NCBI RefSeq assembly: GCF_019112545.1
Contig: NW_025064933.1
Location: forward strand, 1-64,000
DNA length: 64,000 bases
Reading direction: 5' to 3'
Source of the DNA: Guyanagaster necrorhizus
Taxonomy: Eukaryota; Basidiomycota; Agaricomycetes; Agaricales; Physalacriaceae
Shown here: piece after piece, positions 34,654 to 46,691 of the stretch
Layout: each line of letters begins with the position of its first letter
How positions within the stretch are numbered: the first letter of the stretch is position 1
The notes under the pieces: model-generated
What the model was told of the DNA's origin: nothing
Seen by the model: the letters and a program-made list of their open reading frames with translations, nothing else
Database searches by the model: none
Program-made: the position numbers and the translations under genes

Positions 34654-35122
34654 TATTAGATCCAAGCATTATGTGAGCAGAAACATGTGATAAACAGAAG
34701 TCACCTTACACTTCAGATGATTGACTGAGTTCACTGATGTGTATTCTGATCAGTGTGTCACAAGGCCTTTGGATTGGCTTGAGTATAGAATGGTATAAAA
34801 ATAAACTTTAGCTTGAAGCTGGAGTTTTCAGCAAGAGTGAGCCTCTTTAAATACTGTATATGTCTATGCTAATTATACTGCTACCTATTATGTGTTGTCA
34901 TATCTGTTGTGCTCATTGTCCTTGAGTATTGCTACTATACATAAAAGACTAATTGTGTGCATTGTCAGATTCACTGTTACATTGAGAGACAATGATCAGT
35001 TTGGCCTAGTTGTGATGACTAAGCCTTGTCTCATGGTCTCAAGCACTCATTTGGCACTCTGACTAAGTATAAATAGGGGTTAATCATGAAAGAATAAAGT
35101 TAAAATAGAAAAAATCATAACA
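34654..35122 (-). repeat. E5 5' LTR
   Basis: This 469-bp LTR pairs with 21873-22341 and ends TAACA, followed by CTCTG of the target duplication. Confidence 0.9.
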
Positions 35123-35580
35123 CTCTGCTACATCTTCTATCATAGCCTCTGTATTTGCATCAAGGATGATATGGCTCACTATGGGAAGCCCAGCAACCTC
35201 TGTGATATGTGTCTCCTCACCTAAAAACTCAATGCTTATTACTGAATCTGAAAGACTGAAATTTCTCATGAAAACTGAGACAATAAGGCCTCTAACCAAT
35301 TCTCCAATCTCAAATCCAAGGGATTCAATTCCTTAGACTCTAGCTCTACACTGAAATCTGCCACTGCTAAGCCTTATACTGATAAGCTAGATAAAGATGG
35401 CTATCTGATCTAAAAAGAAAAAGATCACTGACACCAAAACAATCTCTGCATATTCTGTGAAGCCAAACACAAGACTGAGGATTGCAACAAATGAAAGACT
35501 GTAATGACCACTAAGAGTCATGCAGCTGAAGTAGACACTACTTTCATAGAGCCAGCTCCAACAGAGTTGGAAAACTAGAA
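35123..35580 (+). pseudogene. E4 gag, C-terminal part with zinc knuckle
   Basis: This continues E4 gag after E5. The nucleocapsid knuckle at 35447-35485 reads CIFCEAKHKTEDC, i.e. CX2CX3HX4C, one residue short of the usual CX2CX4HX4C. Protease begins in another frame near 35748, so a frameshift or indel lies between. Confidence 0.7.
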
Positions 35581-38500
35581 AGCAATCCTGTTCTCTCTAT
35601 GTGAGTTTAGGGTTGCATTGAATCTATTCACATACCAGAGGTCATCACTCTCAACACAACATCCCTTTTCAATCACTCCTTCTATATCCTCCTTTCAGCA
35701 GAATTACAACTACTACAGAACCCAATAGTTTTTCAACTTGTATCATTTTGCATTTTCTTGTCTTTATTGATTCTGGTTCTAGCCACTGCTTTGTTGACAC
35801 TAAGTATGTAGCTGCCAATGAAATCTCCATTAAAACCATCTCTAGTATGCAACTTCAATTATTTGATGGCTCTATTGGAAGCCATATATCTCAAATTACA
35901 ATTATCTCCATCTATTTCCCATCTGGAGACACCTTCCCCATTGACCTCTATGTTACTCCTCTAGATTCATCTTGCAATCTTGTTCTAGGATACAACTGGC
36001 TCTCCTGCTACAATCCACTGATTGACTGGGCTGAGAACAGTATCACTTTCCACTCAAACTATCAGAATCTCACTCTAACTAATTCCATGGCCTCCACTGT
36101 ATCTCAGAGACTTCTATGCCCACAGGACAATAGTTCATCCCTCTCAGAGCTTTTCAGCTCAATCTCAGGACTTTCATGCCCATCAGACTCTATCAGTCCA
36201 ACCTCTGAGGCTTCACCTCATTCCACATCTCTTTTAGATAGCAGGCAGACTCTGTTCTTATACAAACTCATCTATTCTTATCCTCTCTCAGGGTCTTTTA
36301 CTATGAAAGCACACCTAAAGATCTCCATCATATCTGCTGCTACATTTGTCTGAGCCAGTGCAGAAGAAGGCACTCAATAGTTCATACTGCAGCATTCCTT
36401 GCCTAAAATTGAAGCCAAAGCTGCATCCACAGAACTGGCAGACCTTTTATCAGTGCCAGTAGAGTACCATGATTTTGCAGATGTCTTCAGTGATACTCTC
36501 TCCAAAAAGCTACCTGAACACAGGCCATATAACCTCAAAATCAACCTTGAGAAAGGAACATCTCCACTACTTGGACTCATTTATTCCCTTTCAGAATTTG
36601 AACTCAAGACCCTATAAGAGTTTATTGATGATAACCTATGCAATGGGTTCATTACTCTGTCCCACTCTCCACACAGAGCTTTGGTTCTATTTGTCAAGAA
36701 GAAGACTGGTGAACTCTGACTTTGTGTTGACTACCATGGCCTAAACAAAATCTCCAAGAAGGATCACTATCCTCTTTCCCTCATTTTCAATCTCCTCAAC
36801 TCCACCCACTCTATATACATCTACACTAAGCTCAACCTGTAATATATCTATCATCTTGTTTGCATAGCCAAAGGAGATAAATGGAAAACAGCCTTTTGAA
36901 CCCATTATGGTTCCTTTGAATAGCACATCATGCCTTTTGGCTTCACAAATGCTCTGGTGGCATTCTAATGATTTGTGAATGATATATTCTCTGACATGCT
37001 TGACATATCAGTAGTAGTCTATTTTGACAGCATCCTCATATATTCTGACAATCTGAAAGATCACCAGAAACATGTTTGTGAGGTTCTATATAGGCTTAGA
37101 GCTAATAGACTCTACTGCAAAGATTTCAAATGCAAATTCAACCAGAATTCCATGGAATACCTAGACTACATCCTGTCATCTGAAGGACTTCATATGTCTG
37201 AAGAAAAAGTCAAAGCTATTGTTAACTGGCTGGTGCCATGAAAGATCAAAGACATCCAATCTTTTCTTAGCTTCACCAACTTCTACTGTCACTTTATACA
37301 TGAATATAGCAATATCATTCTTCTCTTTATATAACTCATCTGCAAGAGAATTCCATGGAAATTTGATAACAAATACTTGGCTATCTTCAATGAGTTGAAA
37401 CAGGCCTTTACACATGCTCTCATCCTTACCCACTGAGTCTCTGATTGAAAGATAGTGGTGAAAACTAATGCCTCCAATTATACAATTGCAGCTATCCTCT
37501 CCATCTATCTTGAAGATGGCAAAATTCACCCTATCACCTTCCACTCCTAGAGTCTCCATAATGCTGAACTCAACTATGACACCCATGACAAAGAGCTTCT
37601 AGCTATTTTTGAAGCCTTTAAACATTAGTGGCACTACCTTGAAGGCTCTATGGATTCCATCAATATTATAACAGACCACAAGAATCTTGAATACTTTGCC
37701 ACTATCAAGATTCTAACTCACTGACAGATCTGCTAGTCCAAATATCTATCCCAGTTCAACCTAGTAATTGAGTTCCACTCTGGAAAACTTAGAGGGAAAC
37801 TGGATACACTCACTAGACAATAGAATATCTATCCTAAAGAGAGGGATAACCAATATGTCTAAGCCAACTCCCACAATTTCTGACCTATGTTCACCTAAAA
37901 ACAACTCTCTGTATCACTCTATACAACCTATCTTGAGGGCCTTATCCTATAGGCTAGTGCTATCATGGACATCAATGAACTTTACACTGATATCAAACAA
38001 GCACAATTCTCTGACCCTACATCCTCCAATAGCCTCTGCCAGACCAAGGCCACTTCTGAATCCTCTCCCTCTCAGTAGTCTATTGATGAATCCAACATTC
38101 TTCACTTTGAAGGCTGCATCTATATCCTAGACTCTAATGATCTCTGTCTCTATATACTTCAGAACAATCATGACCACATCTTGGCAGGCCACTTTAGTCA
38201 AAACCAGACATTAAAGCTAGTCTGACAGAACTACACCTGACCAAAGAGATGTGAATATATTCAACACTATATTAAGTTCTGCACAGTTTGTGGGCACAAT
38301 AAGACACCTAGACACTACCTCTATAGGCTACTCAAACCTCTACCAGTTTCTGAACAGCCATAGGATTCCATTTTCATGGATTTCATTGAACAACTACCAC
38401 ACTCTAATAGATTTACTACTATTCTAGTAGTTGTTGACTAGGCTAGCAAGCAAGCCATCTTTATCCCCACTCATAACACCATTAACTCTACAGAGCTCAT

Positions 38501-39470
38501 CCAACTTTTCCTTATTCATGTCTTCTCCAAATATGAGGTATCTAGTCACATCATATCTGATCATGGCTCCAAATTCATCTCCCAGTTTATTCATGCTCCA
38601 GCCACTGCCCTTAACATGAAACTCCATCTTACTTCAGGTTATCATCTGAAGGCTGATGGACAAACCAAATGGGCAAATCAAACTCTGAAACAGTACATCT
38701 GCATCTACTGCTTCTACTAGCAGAATAACTGGGACACCCTCTTACCTATTGTTGAGTTTGCTTACAACAACATCTTTAACATATTCATTGGGATTTTTCT
38801 ATTCTTCACCAACAAGAGTTACCACCCTAACATCACTATTCATTCTGAAAGAGACATTGTCTCTGCTCAGGTCTGAGACTTTACAGTTGACCTTAATGAA
38901 CTCTATCAAATATTAAAAGATGAAATCTCCAAGGCTCAGGCTCACTATAAGATCCAAGTGAACAAGCATTGGATTCTAGTGCCCCTGTTCACAGTGGGTG
39001 ACAAGGTTTACCTCAGTTCCAAACACATCAAAACTATCTGCCCAACCAGAAAATCCTCAGAGAAATACCTTGGTTCTTTCAAAATCATAGTCCAACCTGG
39101 TTTCCACTCCTTCATGCTGAGGCTTCTATCAGATCTTTGGTCTATTCACCCAGTCTTCCATGTGTCACAATTGGAACTCATAGAAGAAAACACCATTCTT
39201 AATCAAATTCAACCACTACTGCCTCCAGTCAAAGTTGATGGAGAAGAACATTTTGAAATAGCCCAAATCCTCAACTCTAAGTTAGACTGCTAGTTCCACT
39301 GCTCACTGCTGTATAAGATCCAGTGGCTAGGCTATGAAGGTACCAATAAAGAATTTGCTTAGTTACCAGCCTCTGAGTTTTCTGCTGATGAATTTATCAA
39401 AGAATTCTATCATCAATACCCAGGCAAACCAGAATCCTTATTCAAAGTCATTCAAATATTCCATTCCTAA
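35581..39470 (+). pseudogene. E4 pol (protease, RT, RNase H, integrase, chromodomain)
   Basis: An open protease segment of 201 codons (35748-36353) has [12 protein letters not shown] and the flap-side LGYNWL. RT runs from about 36400, with LEKGTSPLLGLIYSLSEFEL. Its catalytic box VVYFDSILIYS (37016-37045) has lost the second Asp of YxDD by a transition. RNase H lies near 37440-37700. Integrase has a zinc-binding end near 38170-38300, then MDFIEQLP, ISDHGSKFISQF and HLKADGQTKWANQ (38370-38690), then a GPY/F-like region to 39180. The C-terminal chromodomain (39230-39430) has YKIQWLGYEGTNKEF and LPASEF, typical of basidiomycete chromoviruses. TAA 39468-39470 closes the frame. Confidence 0.88.
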
Positions 39471-39696
39471 TACAACACTACTCTGGACACCACTGGTGCC
39501 TCACCTTACTATTTCAATTTTAACCACTAATTACTACTATTTCAATCACTTCTTTTACACTTTCAAAGTCAAAATCTTATATTTATATTTTTTTTCCACT
39601 ACTAACATCTGACACCTTTTTCTATATATATTTCATACAAAATCTTTATAGAGAAGTAGAATCTGATGAGCCCACACTAGAATCCAAACTCTCTCT

Positions 39697-40852
39697 CTAC
39701 TTTTTCAGCTCCTCTATATCCTCATCCAGCCTCTTCAACATCACCTCCAAAAGATCCTCCATCTCCTGATCTCTCTCATTCTTGAAAATCAGTCAGGCTT
39801 TCTTTCAAGCCTCCATCTCAGATTCTGAAAACAGCTCTGAGAGAGATGACATATCATCAGAACCATAGTCATTCTGGAGATCTGCTACTATATCATGGAT
39901 ATCTGCCAGCTCTTCTGCTAACTTGTTTATATGATGCATCAACTTGTGAGTTAATCTTGAAATTTGGTAGAGGCCAGTAGAGACCTCCACACTACTGATC
40001 ACCTCACTTGTAGTGACATTCTTGTTGAATAAACAAGCAGTTTTTTTGATCTTGCAGCAAGCACAAGTCTGCTTTCAACTGGCACTTTTAGTTACTAGTC
40101 ATGCATAACACCATGCACCATCTTGATGACAGCACACACAACTTCCTGAAAACAAAAGCTAAGTCAAACCATATAAGAAAACCAAGACACTTACTTTCAC
40201 CATCCAATAACTCTTCACCTTCTGCCAGTCCCACAACTTCTAACTTCATCCACTTTTTGAAACTAGCAACCATCTCTGTCCCACTGCCATCCACTACACT
40301 CCTCAATCTGAACTTGCATTTATAGCTCTTCTCTGCTAGACCTGTTGCCCTTCTCTTACCTTCTCACAGCTTTCTCCTCCTCTCTAAGACTCTCTCAGAC
40401 TCCTCTGACTCATTATTCCTCTCAGACCCCTTGTCTGGCTCACCTTTAGACTCTGTTGAGGTATAACTGGTCACTCTTTTAAAATAGAGACTGGGCCTAG
40501 GATTAAACCAAGCAGTCAGAACTTGTCAAAGCCTGAAATTAATGGCCTCCACAGAGGTCATTTGCAATCCACTCTCTGTAACCACCTCCTTCTGCCCTAT
40601 CTCTGAGGCCACAGCCCTCACCATAGCCTCCATAGCCTTCCTCTCCTTAGCCTCTTTTTGAGCTGCCTCTCTCAAAGCCTCCTCTATCTCTTTCACCCAT
40701 CTCTCCACTATCTACTAGACCTCCTCCCTCTTCCTCTCTAACCCCTCTTGCTGCTTTTTTCTCTGCATCTCTCAGGCCACACAGTCCATCCAGATCTTCT
40801 TCTCTCTCTCCTACTCCTTTTTTCACTCTAAATAGACTTCTATGGTCTCCAT
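39697..40852 (-). pseudogene. Antisense spliced gene in E4: coiled-coil protein with Zn2Cys6-like motif
   Basis: This gene runs against pol, between the chromodomain and the 3' LTR. Exon 1 is 40195-40852, a 49-nt intron is 40146-40194 (GTAAGT...TTTGAC...TTTTCAG), and exon 2 is 39697-40145. The spliced frame is exactly 369 codons to TAG. Eleven in-frame stops (TGA or TAG) mark decay, but the frame holds with no indel. Residues about 10-100 are charged, Glu/Lys/Arg-rich and coiled-coil-like (ERWVKEIEEALREAAQKEAK). Cysteines fall at 222, 225, 232, 247, 250 and 257: CX2CX6C, 14 residues, CX2CX6C, as in Gal4-type clusters with a slightly long linker. A second helical region follows (HKLMHHINKLAEELADIHDI) with an acidic tail. 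The start ATG is a guess, as the frame continues upstream to about 41000. Function unknown; DNA or RNA binding is inference. Confidence 0.65.
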
Positions 40853-41104
40853 ATACTCTTTCTCTGTGGTTTACTATTCCAGATAAATTAATTCCTTGGC
40901 CTCTTTAGGGCCATCAGAAGTGGGTTCCCTCACCAAAGGCTCAGAAGCATGTGAGCAATGATATACAGTGAGAGACAATATAGTTGCAAAAGTTTAAATA
41001 ATAGTAGTGGTATCTGATTAAGTTGCAAAATTTCTCATAACCACTAACAATCTTCCATATGACCCTACTGGTCATCAGGATCTGTGCTCTTGAGGGCAAA
41101 AACA

Positions 41105-41119
41105 CTAATGGGGGGATAC
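41105..41119 (+). other. E4 polypurine tract
   Basis: CTAATGGGGGGATAC abuts the 3' LTR at 41120. Confidence 0.75.
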
Positions 41120-41619
41120 TGTTATGCACATGCTGTTGGCCTCTATATCACCTCAACCAACTATAGATTCAATCACCAAAATCCACTGAACTTCAGCTGC
41201 CTCCTATTATCTATTAATTTCATTTTCACTATTATCATTTCACATCTGTATTTTACATTGTAATATTTAGACCCTAAACTCAGTAGTGAATATTGACACC
41301 AGAACCCAATAGAATCCAACTCAGAATTAGCTACCATTAGTATATAAAGCTATGTATAATCATTGTAACTACTCAGTTTGAATATTAACTTGGATAGCTA
41401 TCTACACTTTGTACTCACTTCAACTCCTCCTTATCTCATCTGTCAGATTCCACTCTGAAAGATACTCCTCTTCACTTCTCTGACAGAACTCTGTTCTGTC
41501 CATCCAAATCCTTAGGCTCTGACTCAAGGATGACATTGCCAATAGCTTCATTGATGCTTATGCACTCTGCTGGTCTCCACATGTGTACTCAAACCCACTC
41601 AATTGGTATGTTCTTAATA
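41120..41619 (+). repeat. E4 3' LTR
   Basis: This 500-bp LTR matches 20354-20853. It ends TTAATA where the 5' copy has CTAGCA. Confidence 0.9.
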
Positions 41620-43469
41620 CAAGAACAAGAAGGAAAATGGCAACCTATAGTCTTCCTCTCTAAGACCTTGATAGTAACTGAATGAAACTATGAGATATAC
41701 AACAAGGAGTTACTCATGATAATGCTCACATTAGAGAAGTGGCATCATTATCTGATTGGAGCAGCCTAAATCTTCAAAGTATGGATGAATCACCAAAATC
41801 TCTGATACTTCTGCACACCTCAAAAACTTAACTGACAACAAGCCCACTGGATGATGGAGCTTTTTCAATATGAATATATGCTACATCACAAGACTAGGGC
41901 AGTAATAAAAAGGCTGATCTCCTCAGCTGACAGATAGACCATGATCAAGAGAGAGAAAACAACAAGAGAGTAGTATTACTAAAACCTGAACACTTTCAGG
42001 CAATAATAATGCCAACAGAAGAAGAGATCCATGAATGGATCAAGAGTGTCATGAGAGACAACAGCAAATGGGACTAACACATGGCCCTATCACTCAATTA
42101 TGAATAAGAGATGACAAAGGAAGAGAGACTAATTCACTATGATAGACAGATCTACATTCTGAGAGATTAAGAGCTTCAAGATAAGATCAACATCACATGC
42201 TATAACTATGCAACAGTGGAGCACTCAGAAATAGCAAAAACTAAAAAACTTGTTCTTTGAGAATACTGATGGCTAAAAATGAAATAAGATATCAAGCAAT
42301 ATATCAAGGGCTATAAAACATACCAGAGGGGAAAATCCATGACTCAACTATATACTACCTTTCTTTATCCTAATGAGGTACCACAATCACCTTAAACACA
42401 TATTTCCATCAATATAATTACTGGTTTGCTAGACTGCAATAGTTACAATGCCATTATCATCATTGTTGATCACTTCTCCAAAGTGATCATCTCAATTGCA
42501 TGTTTGACAGAACTAACCTCAGAAGGATGAACAAAGATTCTTCATAATGAGGTTTATGCCAAATATAGCATACCCTAAATCATGATCTCAGACCAAGAAC
42601 TACAATTTGTATTAAAATTTCTAGATGATCTCTATCACCTACTCAATATTCAGCAAAATACTTCAACAGCATATTACTCACAGATGGATGGACAAACAGA
42701 GAGAGTAAATCAAGAGATTGAGAAATATCTTTAGTTGTTTATCAACTACTAATAGGATGACTGAGTCAAATGGCTTGCTCTTGCCACTTTTCAACATAAC
42801 AACAGAATCCATTCTGCTACTGGGAAAACACTATTTTTTGTCAACTTTGGGTGACACTCTAACATATCTTGAACTGAACATGCTCATATCATGATCTCTG
42901 CATTCTCCAACTTCACAACTACTATGTCCAAAATTCATGATAAGACTTGAGCTGGCCTTAAGAAGGCAGCTGACTCTATGAAAAAGCAATATAACAAACA
43001 CTGTGCTCCTGCCCACAAATATAATATTAACAATAAAGTCTGGTTAAACACAATCAGCCTTCATCTTTCTTGCCCAAAACAGAAGCTTGCTGACAAGTAC
43101 ACTGATCTCTTTTCTATCATCACTAAAGTTAGCATCTCTATCTATAAGCTCTATCTCTCAGTCAATTGAAAGGTCTATGATGTATTCAATGAATTTCTTC
43201 TTACACCCTTCATCACATCTGCATTCCCAAATCAAAAATGTCCTTCACCTCCTCTGTCTGATCTCATCAATAATAAAGAACACTATAAAATAGACTAAAT
43301 TCTTAATCACTGCCTATATAAAGTGTGAGCCAGAGAAGGAGGCACAATTATGATGGTGGATTACTTGGTTAGTTAGAAGGATTATGGCCCAGAATCTAAT
43401 CAATGGGTCAACAAAAAATGAATGAATATAGCAGACATGATACAGAAGTATGAATTATCTCTAAATTAA
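41620..43469 (+). pseudogene. E1 pol, third part (RNase H, integrase, chromodomain)
   Basis: This resumes E1 after E4 with EQEGKWQPIVFLSKT, the RNase H segment following LSQ at 20350. The integrase zinc-binding region lies near 42180-42330 and the core near 42460-42760. A chromodomain lies near 43270-43440 (YLVS-stop-KDYGPESNQWVNKK). TAA is at 43467-43469. Many stops are TGA, TAG and TAA. Confidence 0.85.
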
Positions 43470-43487
43470 GCTATCAGAACAATGGTC

Positions 43488-43770
43488 TTAAAGAGAGGGT
43501 AGTATTATGATTTTTCTATCTTTTCTTTATTTTAACCTCTATTTATGCTTAGGACTGTGGGACTGGCTTAATCATCACAACAAGCCATATCTGCTATTGT
43601 TCTCTGATATAGTGACAAATCCTCAACAATGCACAATCACTTTTTGTAGATAGTAATGATGCCCAAGGACAATAAGCACAAAGACTCAGACAAATACAAT
43701 AGATAGTATTATATTTATCTCAATGAACAAGAGATATATAAGTAGGATAGCTCTTGCTGTATAATTTCAG
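43488..43770 (+). repeat. E1 polypurine tract and truncated 3' LTR
   Basis: The PPT AAAGAGAGGGTAG (43490-43502) leads into LTR sequence from 43503. It stops at 43770, just at the TTTCAG that precedes the R-start motif, where E6's LTR begins. The missing LTR half must lie beyond the right edge of the window. Confidence 0.8.
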
Positions 43771-44238
43771 TGTTAGATTCAAGCCACACATAATCAGAAA
43801 CATATGATAAACTAGTGTGCCTTTGTGTTTGAGACTTCCACTAGAGTTCACTTATTGTGTCTTTTGCTCAGTATGCTTCAAGGCCTTTAGAGATAGCTCA
43901 AAAGTAGAATGAGATAGAATAAACTTTAGCTTGAAGCTGGGGATTACCAGTGAGAATGAGCTGTCTTATATACTGTACAGGTCAAGGATAAATATACTAC
44001 TGCCTATTGTACATTATTGAATCCTTTGTGCCCATTGTCCTTGGGTATTGTTACTGTATACAAAAGGTTTATTGTGCATCATCAGGCAACACTGTTGCAT
44101 CAAAAGACAATGACCAACTGGGCTTGTTGTGATGACTAAGCCTATCCCATAGTCTTAAGTGCTGGTCTAAGTGCTCTGACTAAGCATAAATAGGGGTTAT
44201 TCTTGTGTCAAAAAAGTGAAAGGTGAAAAATCATAACA
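43771..44238 (-). repeat. E6 3' LTR
   Basis: This 468-bp LTR runs TGTTAGATT...CATAACA. The PPT adjoins at 44239-44252 (AAAGAGAAGGTAA in sense). Confidence 0.9.
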
Positions 44239-46217
44239 TTACCTTCTCTTTAAGACTATCATCCTGATAGCTTGCTTCAGAGATAATTCATAATCCTATA
44301 TCACTTCTGCAGCATCCATTCATTTTTTATTAACCCACTGGTTTGATTCAGATCTATACCTCTTCCAGCTGACCAAATAGTTGACAGTTGTCATTATGTC
44401 TTCTTCTTTCATTTTCACTTTTCACAATATATGGTCTAGAATTTGGTTGATTTCATAATGTTCTTCATCACTGATCAAATCAGGAGGTGAGAGAGGAGGT
44501 TGTTGCTGATTGAGAAATACAGACATCACATATAGAGTGAGTAATATTTTATTGAAGATATTGTGTACCCTCCAGCATGATGAAAGGCATAGTTTATATG
44601 CTGAGGCACTGACTTTGGCTAAGATTGAAAAGGGGCCAGTGCATTTGTCAGCTAATTTTCACTTTAGTCATAGCAGATGGAGGTTTATGGTATCCAGCCA
44701 AATCTTATCATTAATATCATAGTTGTGAGCAGGGTGTCAGTGAGCATCATAGTGTTTCTTCATAGTGTCTGTGGCACATTCCAGTGTAGCACAGGTTTCA
44801 CTGTGGATCTTTGCTATTATAGTGGTGAAATCATGAGAGACTGATATGGATATATGCACTTGAGTGGTTTGAGTGATGTTTGGATGTTGACCATAATTGA
44901 CAAAGAATAGCAATTTTTCTGTTGCTGAATGGATGTGATTGTTATATTGGAAGATGGCTAGTGCTAGCCACTCTATCCAATCATCCTGCTGATAGTTGAT
45001 GAAAAGCCAAAGATACTTTTTGATCTCTTGATTCACTCTCTCTATCTGTCTATCTGTCTGGGAGTGATATGCTGTAGAGATGTTCTGCTTAATGTTTAAC
45101 AGGCAGTGTAGATCATTCAAGAACTTAGAGATAAACTGCAGTCTCCTGTCTGAGATGATGACTTGGAGCATCCTGTATTTTGCATATACTTCATCACATA
45201 AGATTTTGGTCCATCCTTTTGATGTTAACTCTATTGAACACATGATCAGTATGATCACTTTTGAGAATCAGTCAACTATGATGAGAATTGCACTATAGTC
45301 ATTACTTTCTGATAGTCCTGTTACTATATCTACTGAGATGTGGATCCAAGATGTTTGTGGTACCTCATGAGAGTGGAGTAGAGTGGCCCAGGTTTGGATT
45401 AAGGTCTTTCCCCTCTGGCAGGTTTTGCATGTCTTAATATATCATTCTATGTCTACTCTCATTTTAGGCCACCAGTATTCTCATAAAACCAGTTCTTTGG
45501 TCTTGGCAATTCCTGAGTGTCCTGCTGTTGTGTGATTATAGCATATAGCAATAATTTCCCCTTGCAGTCTCTGGTCCTGCAGTATGTATATTCTTCTGTC
45601 ATACCAGATCATTTCTTTCTCCTTTGTCATTCCCCACTCATAGTTTAATAATAGTGTGACTTGTTGATCTCATTTGCTGAGGTTTCTGATCATGCTTTTG
45701 ATGTGCTCATGAATCTCCTCTCCTGTGGGCATGATCATTGCTCAGAAGTGTTCTAGTCTGAGCAAGACTACTCCCTCATTGTCATAGTCTCCTTGATCAT
45801 AATCAGCTCTTCAGCTTAGTAAGTCTGCCTTCTTGTTTGCCATTCCTGCTTTATGATGCAAAGTGTATAGGTATTGGCTCAACTCTGTGACCCAGTGAGC
45901 TTGCCATTGATTCAGCTTCTGCAGTTGTCAGAAATATCAAAGATTCTGATAATCCATTCATATTTCAAATGTTTAGACTGCTCTGATCAGATAGTGTCAC
46001 CATTCCTCAAGAGCTAGTATAATAGCAAGCAGCTCTTTATTGTAGATCTTGTAATTTCTTTTGATAGCTGACAAGACCTTAGAGAGGAATGCTACCAGTC
46101 ACTATTTCCTGTCTTGCTCCTAGGATAGAATGATGCTAATAGCCCTTTCACTCATGTCTGCTTCTACTTAGAACTTCCTATCTTGTGTCAGTATTGCTAA
46201 TACTATGTCTTTTATGA
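44239..46217 (-). pseudogene. E6 pol, 3' part (RNase H end, integrase, chromodomain)
   Basis: The longest open stretch is 173 codons (44737-45258) in the integrase core, with ISDRRLQFISKF, HSQTDRQIERVNQ and the following YNNHIHSATEKLLFFVN. RNase H remnants lie at 45880-46217. The family stop codon at the end of pol has become a sense codon, so the frame runs on to a TAA in the PPT (44239-44241). E7 inserted at 46218 and the frame continues at 54420. Confidence 0.85.
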
Positions 46218-46677
46218 TGTTATAATTTTTCCATCTTTCTCTTGACTTAACCTCTATTTATGCTTAGTCAGAGCACTAGAATGAGCACTTAAGACTATGA
46301 GATGAAGCTTAGTCATCACAACTAAGCCAAGTCAGTCATTGTCTTTCAATGCAACAGCATTGCCTGATGATGCACAATCATCCTTTTATGTATAATAGTG
46401 ACACCCAAGGATGATGGGCACAATAGACTCAGAAAGATACAATAGATAGTTATATTATTAGCAGATGATGTATAGTATTTAAGATGCTCACTCTCACTGG
46501 TAATCCCCAGCTTTGAGCTAAAGTTTATTATCACATCAATTCTCTCTCAAGCCAATTCTAAGGTCTTGATGCATCATGACTATCAATCACAATCAGTGAA
46601 CTCTGACATTCCACTCAAAGTGCAAAGTGACATCAGTTTATCACATGTTTATAGTTATATGCAGCTTAGATCTAACA
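46218..46677 (+). repeat. E7 5' LTR
   Basis: This 460-bp LTR runs TGTTATAA...TCTAACA. TATTTAAG at 46476-46483 lies 33 nt before AGCTTTGAGCTAA (46509-46521), the predicted RNA 5' region. Confidence 0.92.
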
Positions 46678-46678
46678 A

Positions 46679-46691
46679 TTAGCTTGAAGCT
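46679..46691 (+). other. E7 primer-binding site (self-priming type)
   Basis: TTAGCTTGAAGCT starts two bases after the LTR and pairs with 46509-46521 over 13 positions, two of them G-U. Confidence 0.7.

Larger units (their letters stand above)
21873..35122 (-). mobile_element. E5: family A Ty3/gypsy chromovirus, best-preserved catalytic sites
   Basis: LTRs of 469 bp lie at 21873-22341 and 34654-35122, with TSD CTCTA/CTCTG. An unclassified composite repeat is inserted in its gag at 28024-33065. It is the only family A copy here that keeps both the protease DSGCTG and the RT YLDD. LTR divergence is moderate and nearly all transitions. Confidence 0.9.
20354..41619 (+). mobile_element. E4: family B Ty3/gypsy chromovirus with antisense accessory gene
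   Basis: LTRs of 500 bp (20354-20853, 41120-41619) flank gag, pol, a spliced antisense gene and a PPT. E5 is inserted in gag at 21873-35122. LTR, Gag and integrase sequences are unrelated to family A at the nucleotide level, so it is a separate lineage. Net length without E5 is about 8 kb. Confidence 0.9.
834..43770 (+). mobile_element. E1: oldest family A Ty3/gypsy chromovirus, split into four pieces
   Basis: The pieces are 5' LTR to mid RT (834-3831), RT/RNase H (20126-20353), RNase H to chromodomain (41620-43469), and PPT with partial 3' LTR (43488-43770). The pieces rejoin in frame across the inserted elements: the RT motif broken at 3831 resumes at 20126, and the RNase H broken at 20353 resumes at 41620. 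It hosts E2, E4 and E6 and probably the P-block repeat, so it is the oldest insertion here. The 5' LTR lacks its start, and the PBS and N-terminal gag are deleted. Confidence 0.85.

Noticed and set aside
43771..44238. CRISPR-like or tandem array from the recurring 460-470 bp units
   Set aside because: The units are dispersed LTRs ending TGTTA/TAACA with flanking TSDs, not a tandem array.
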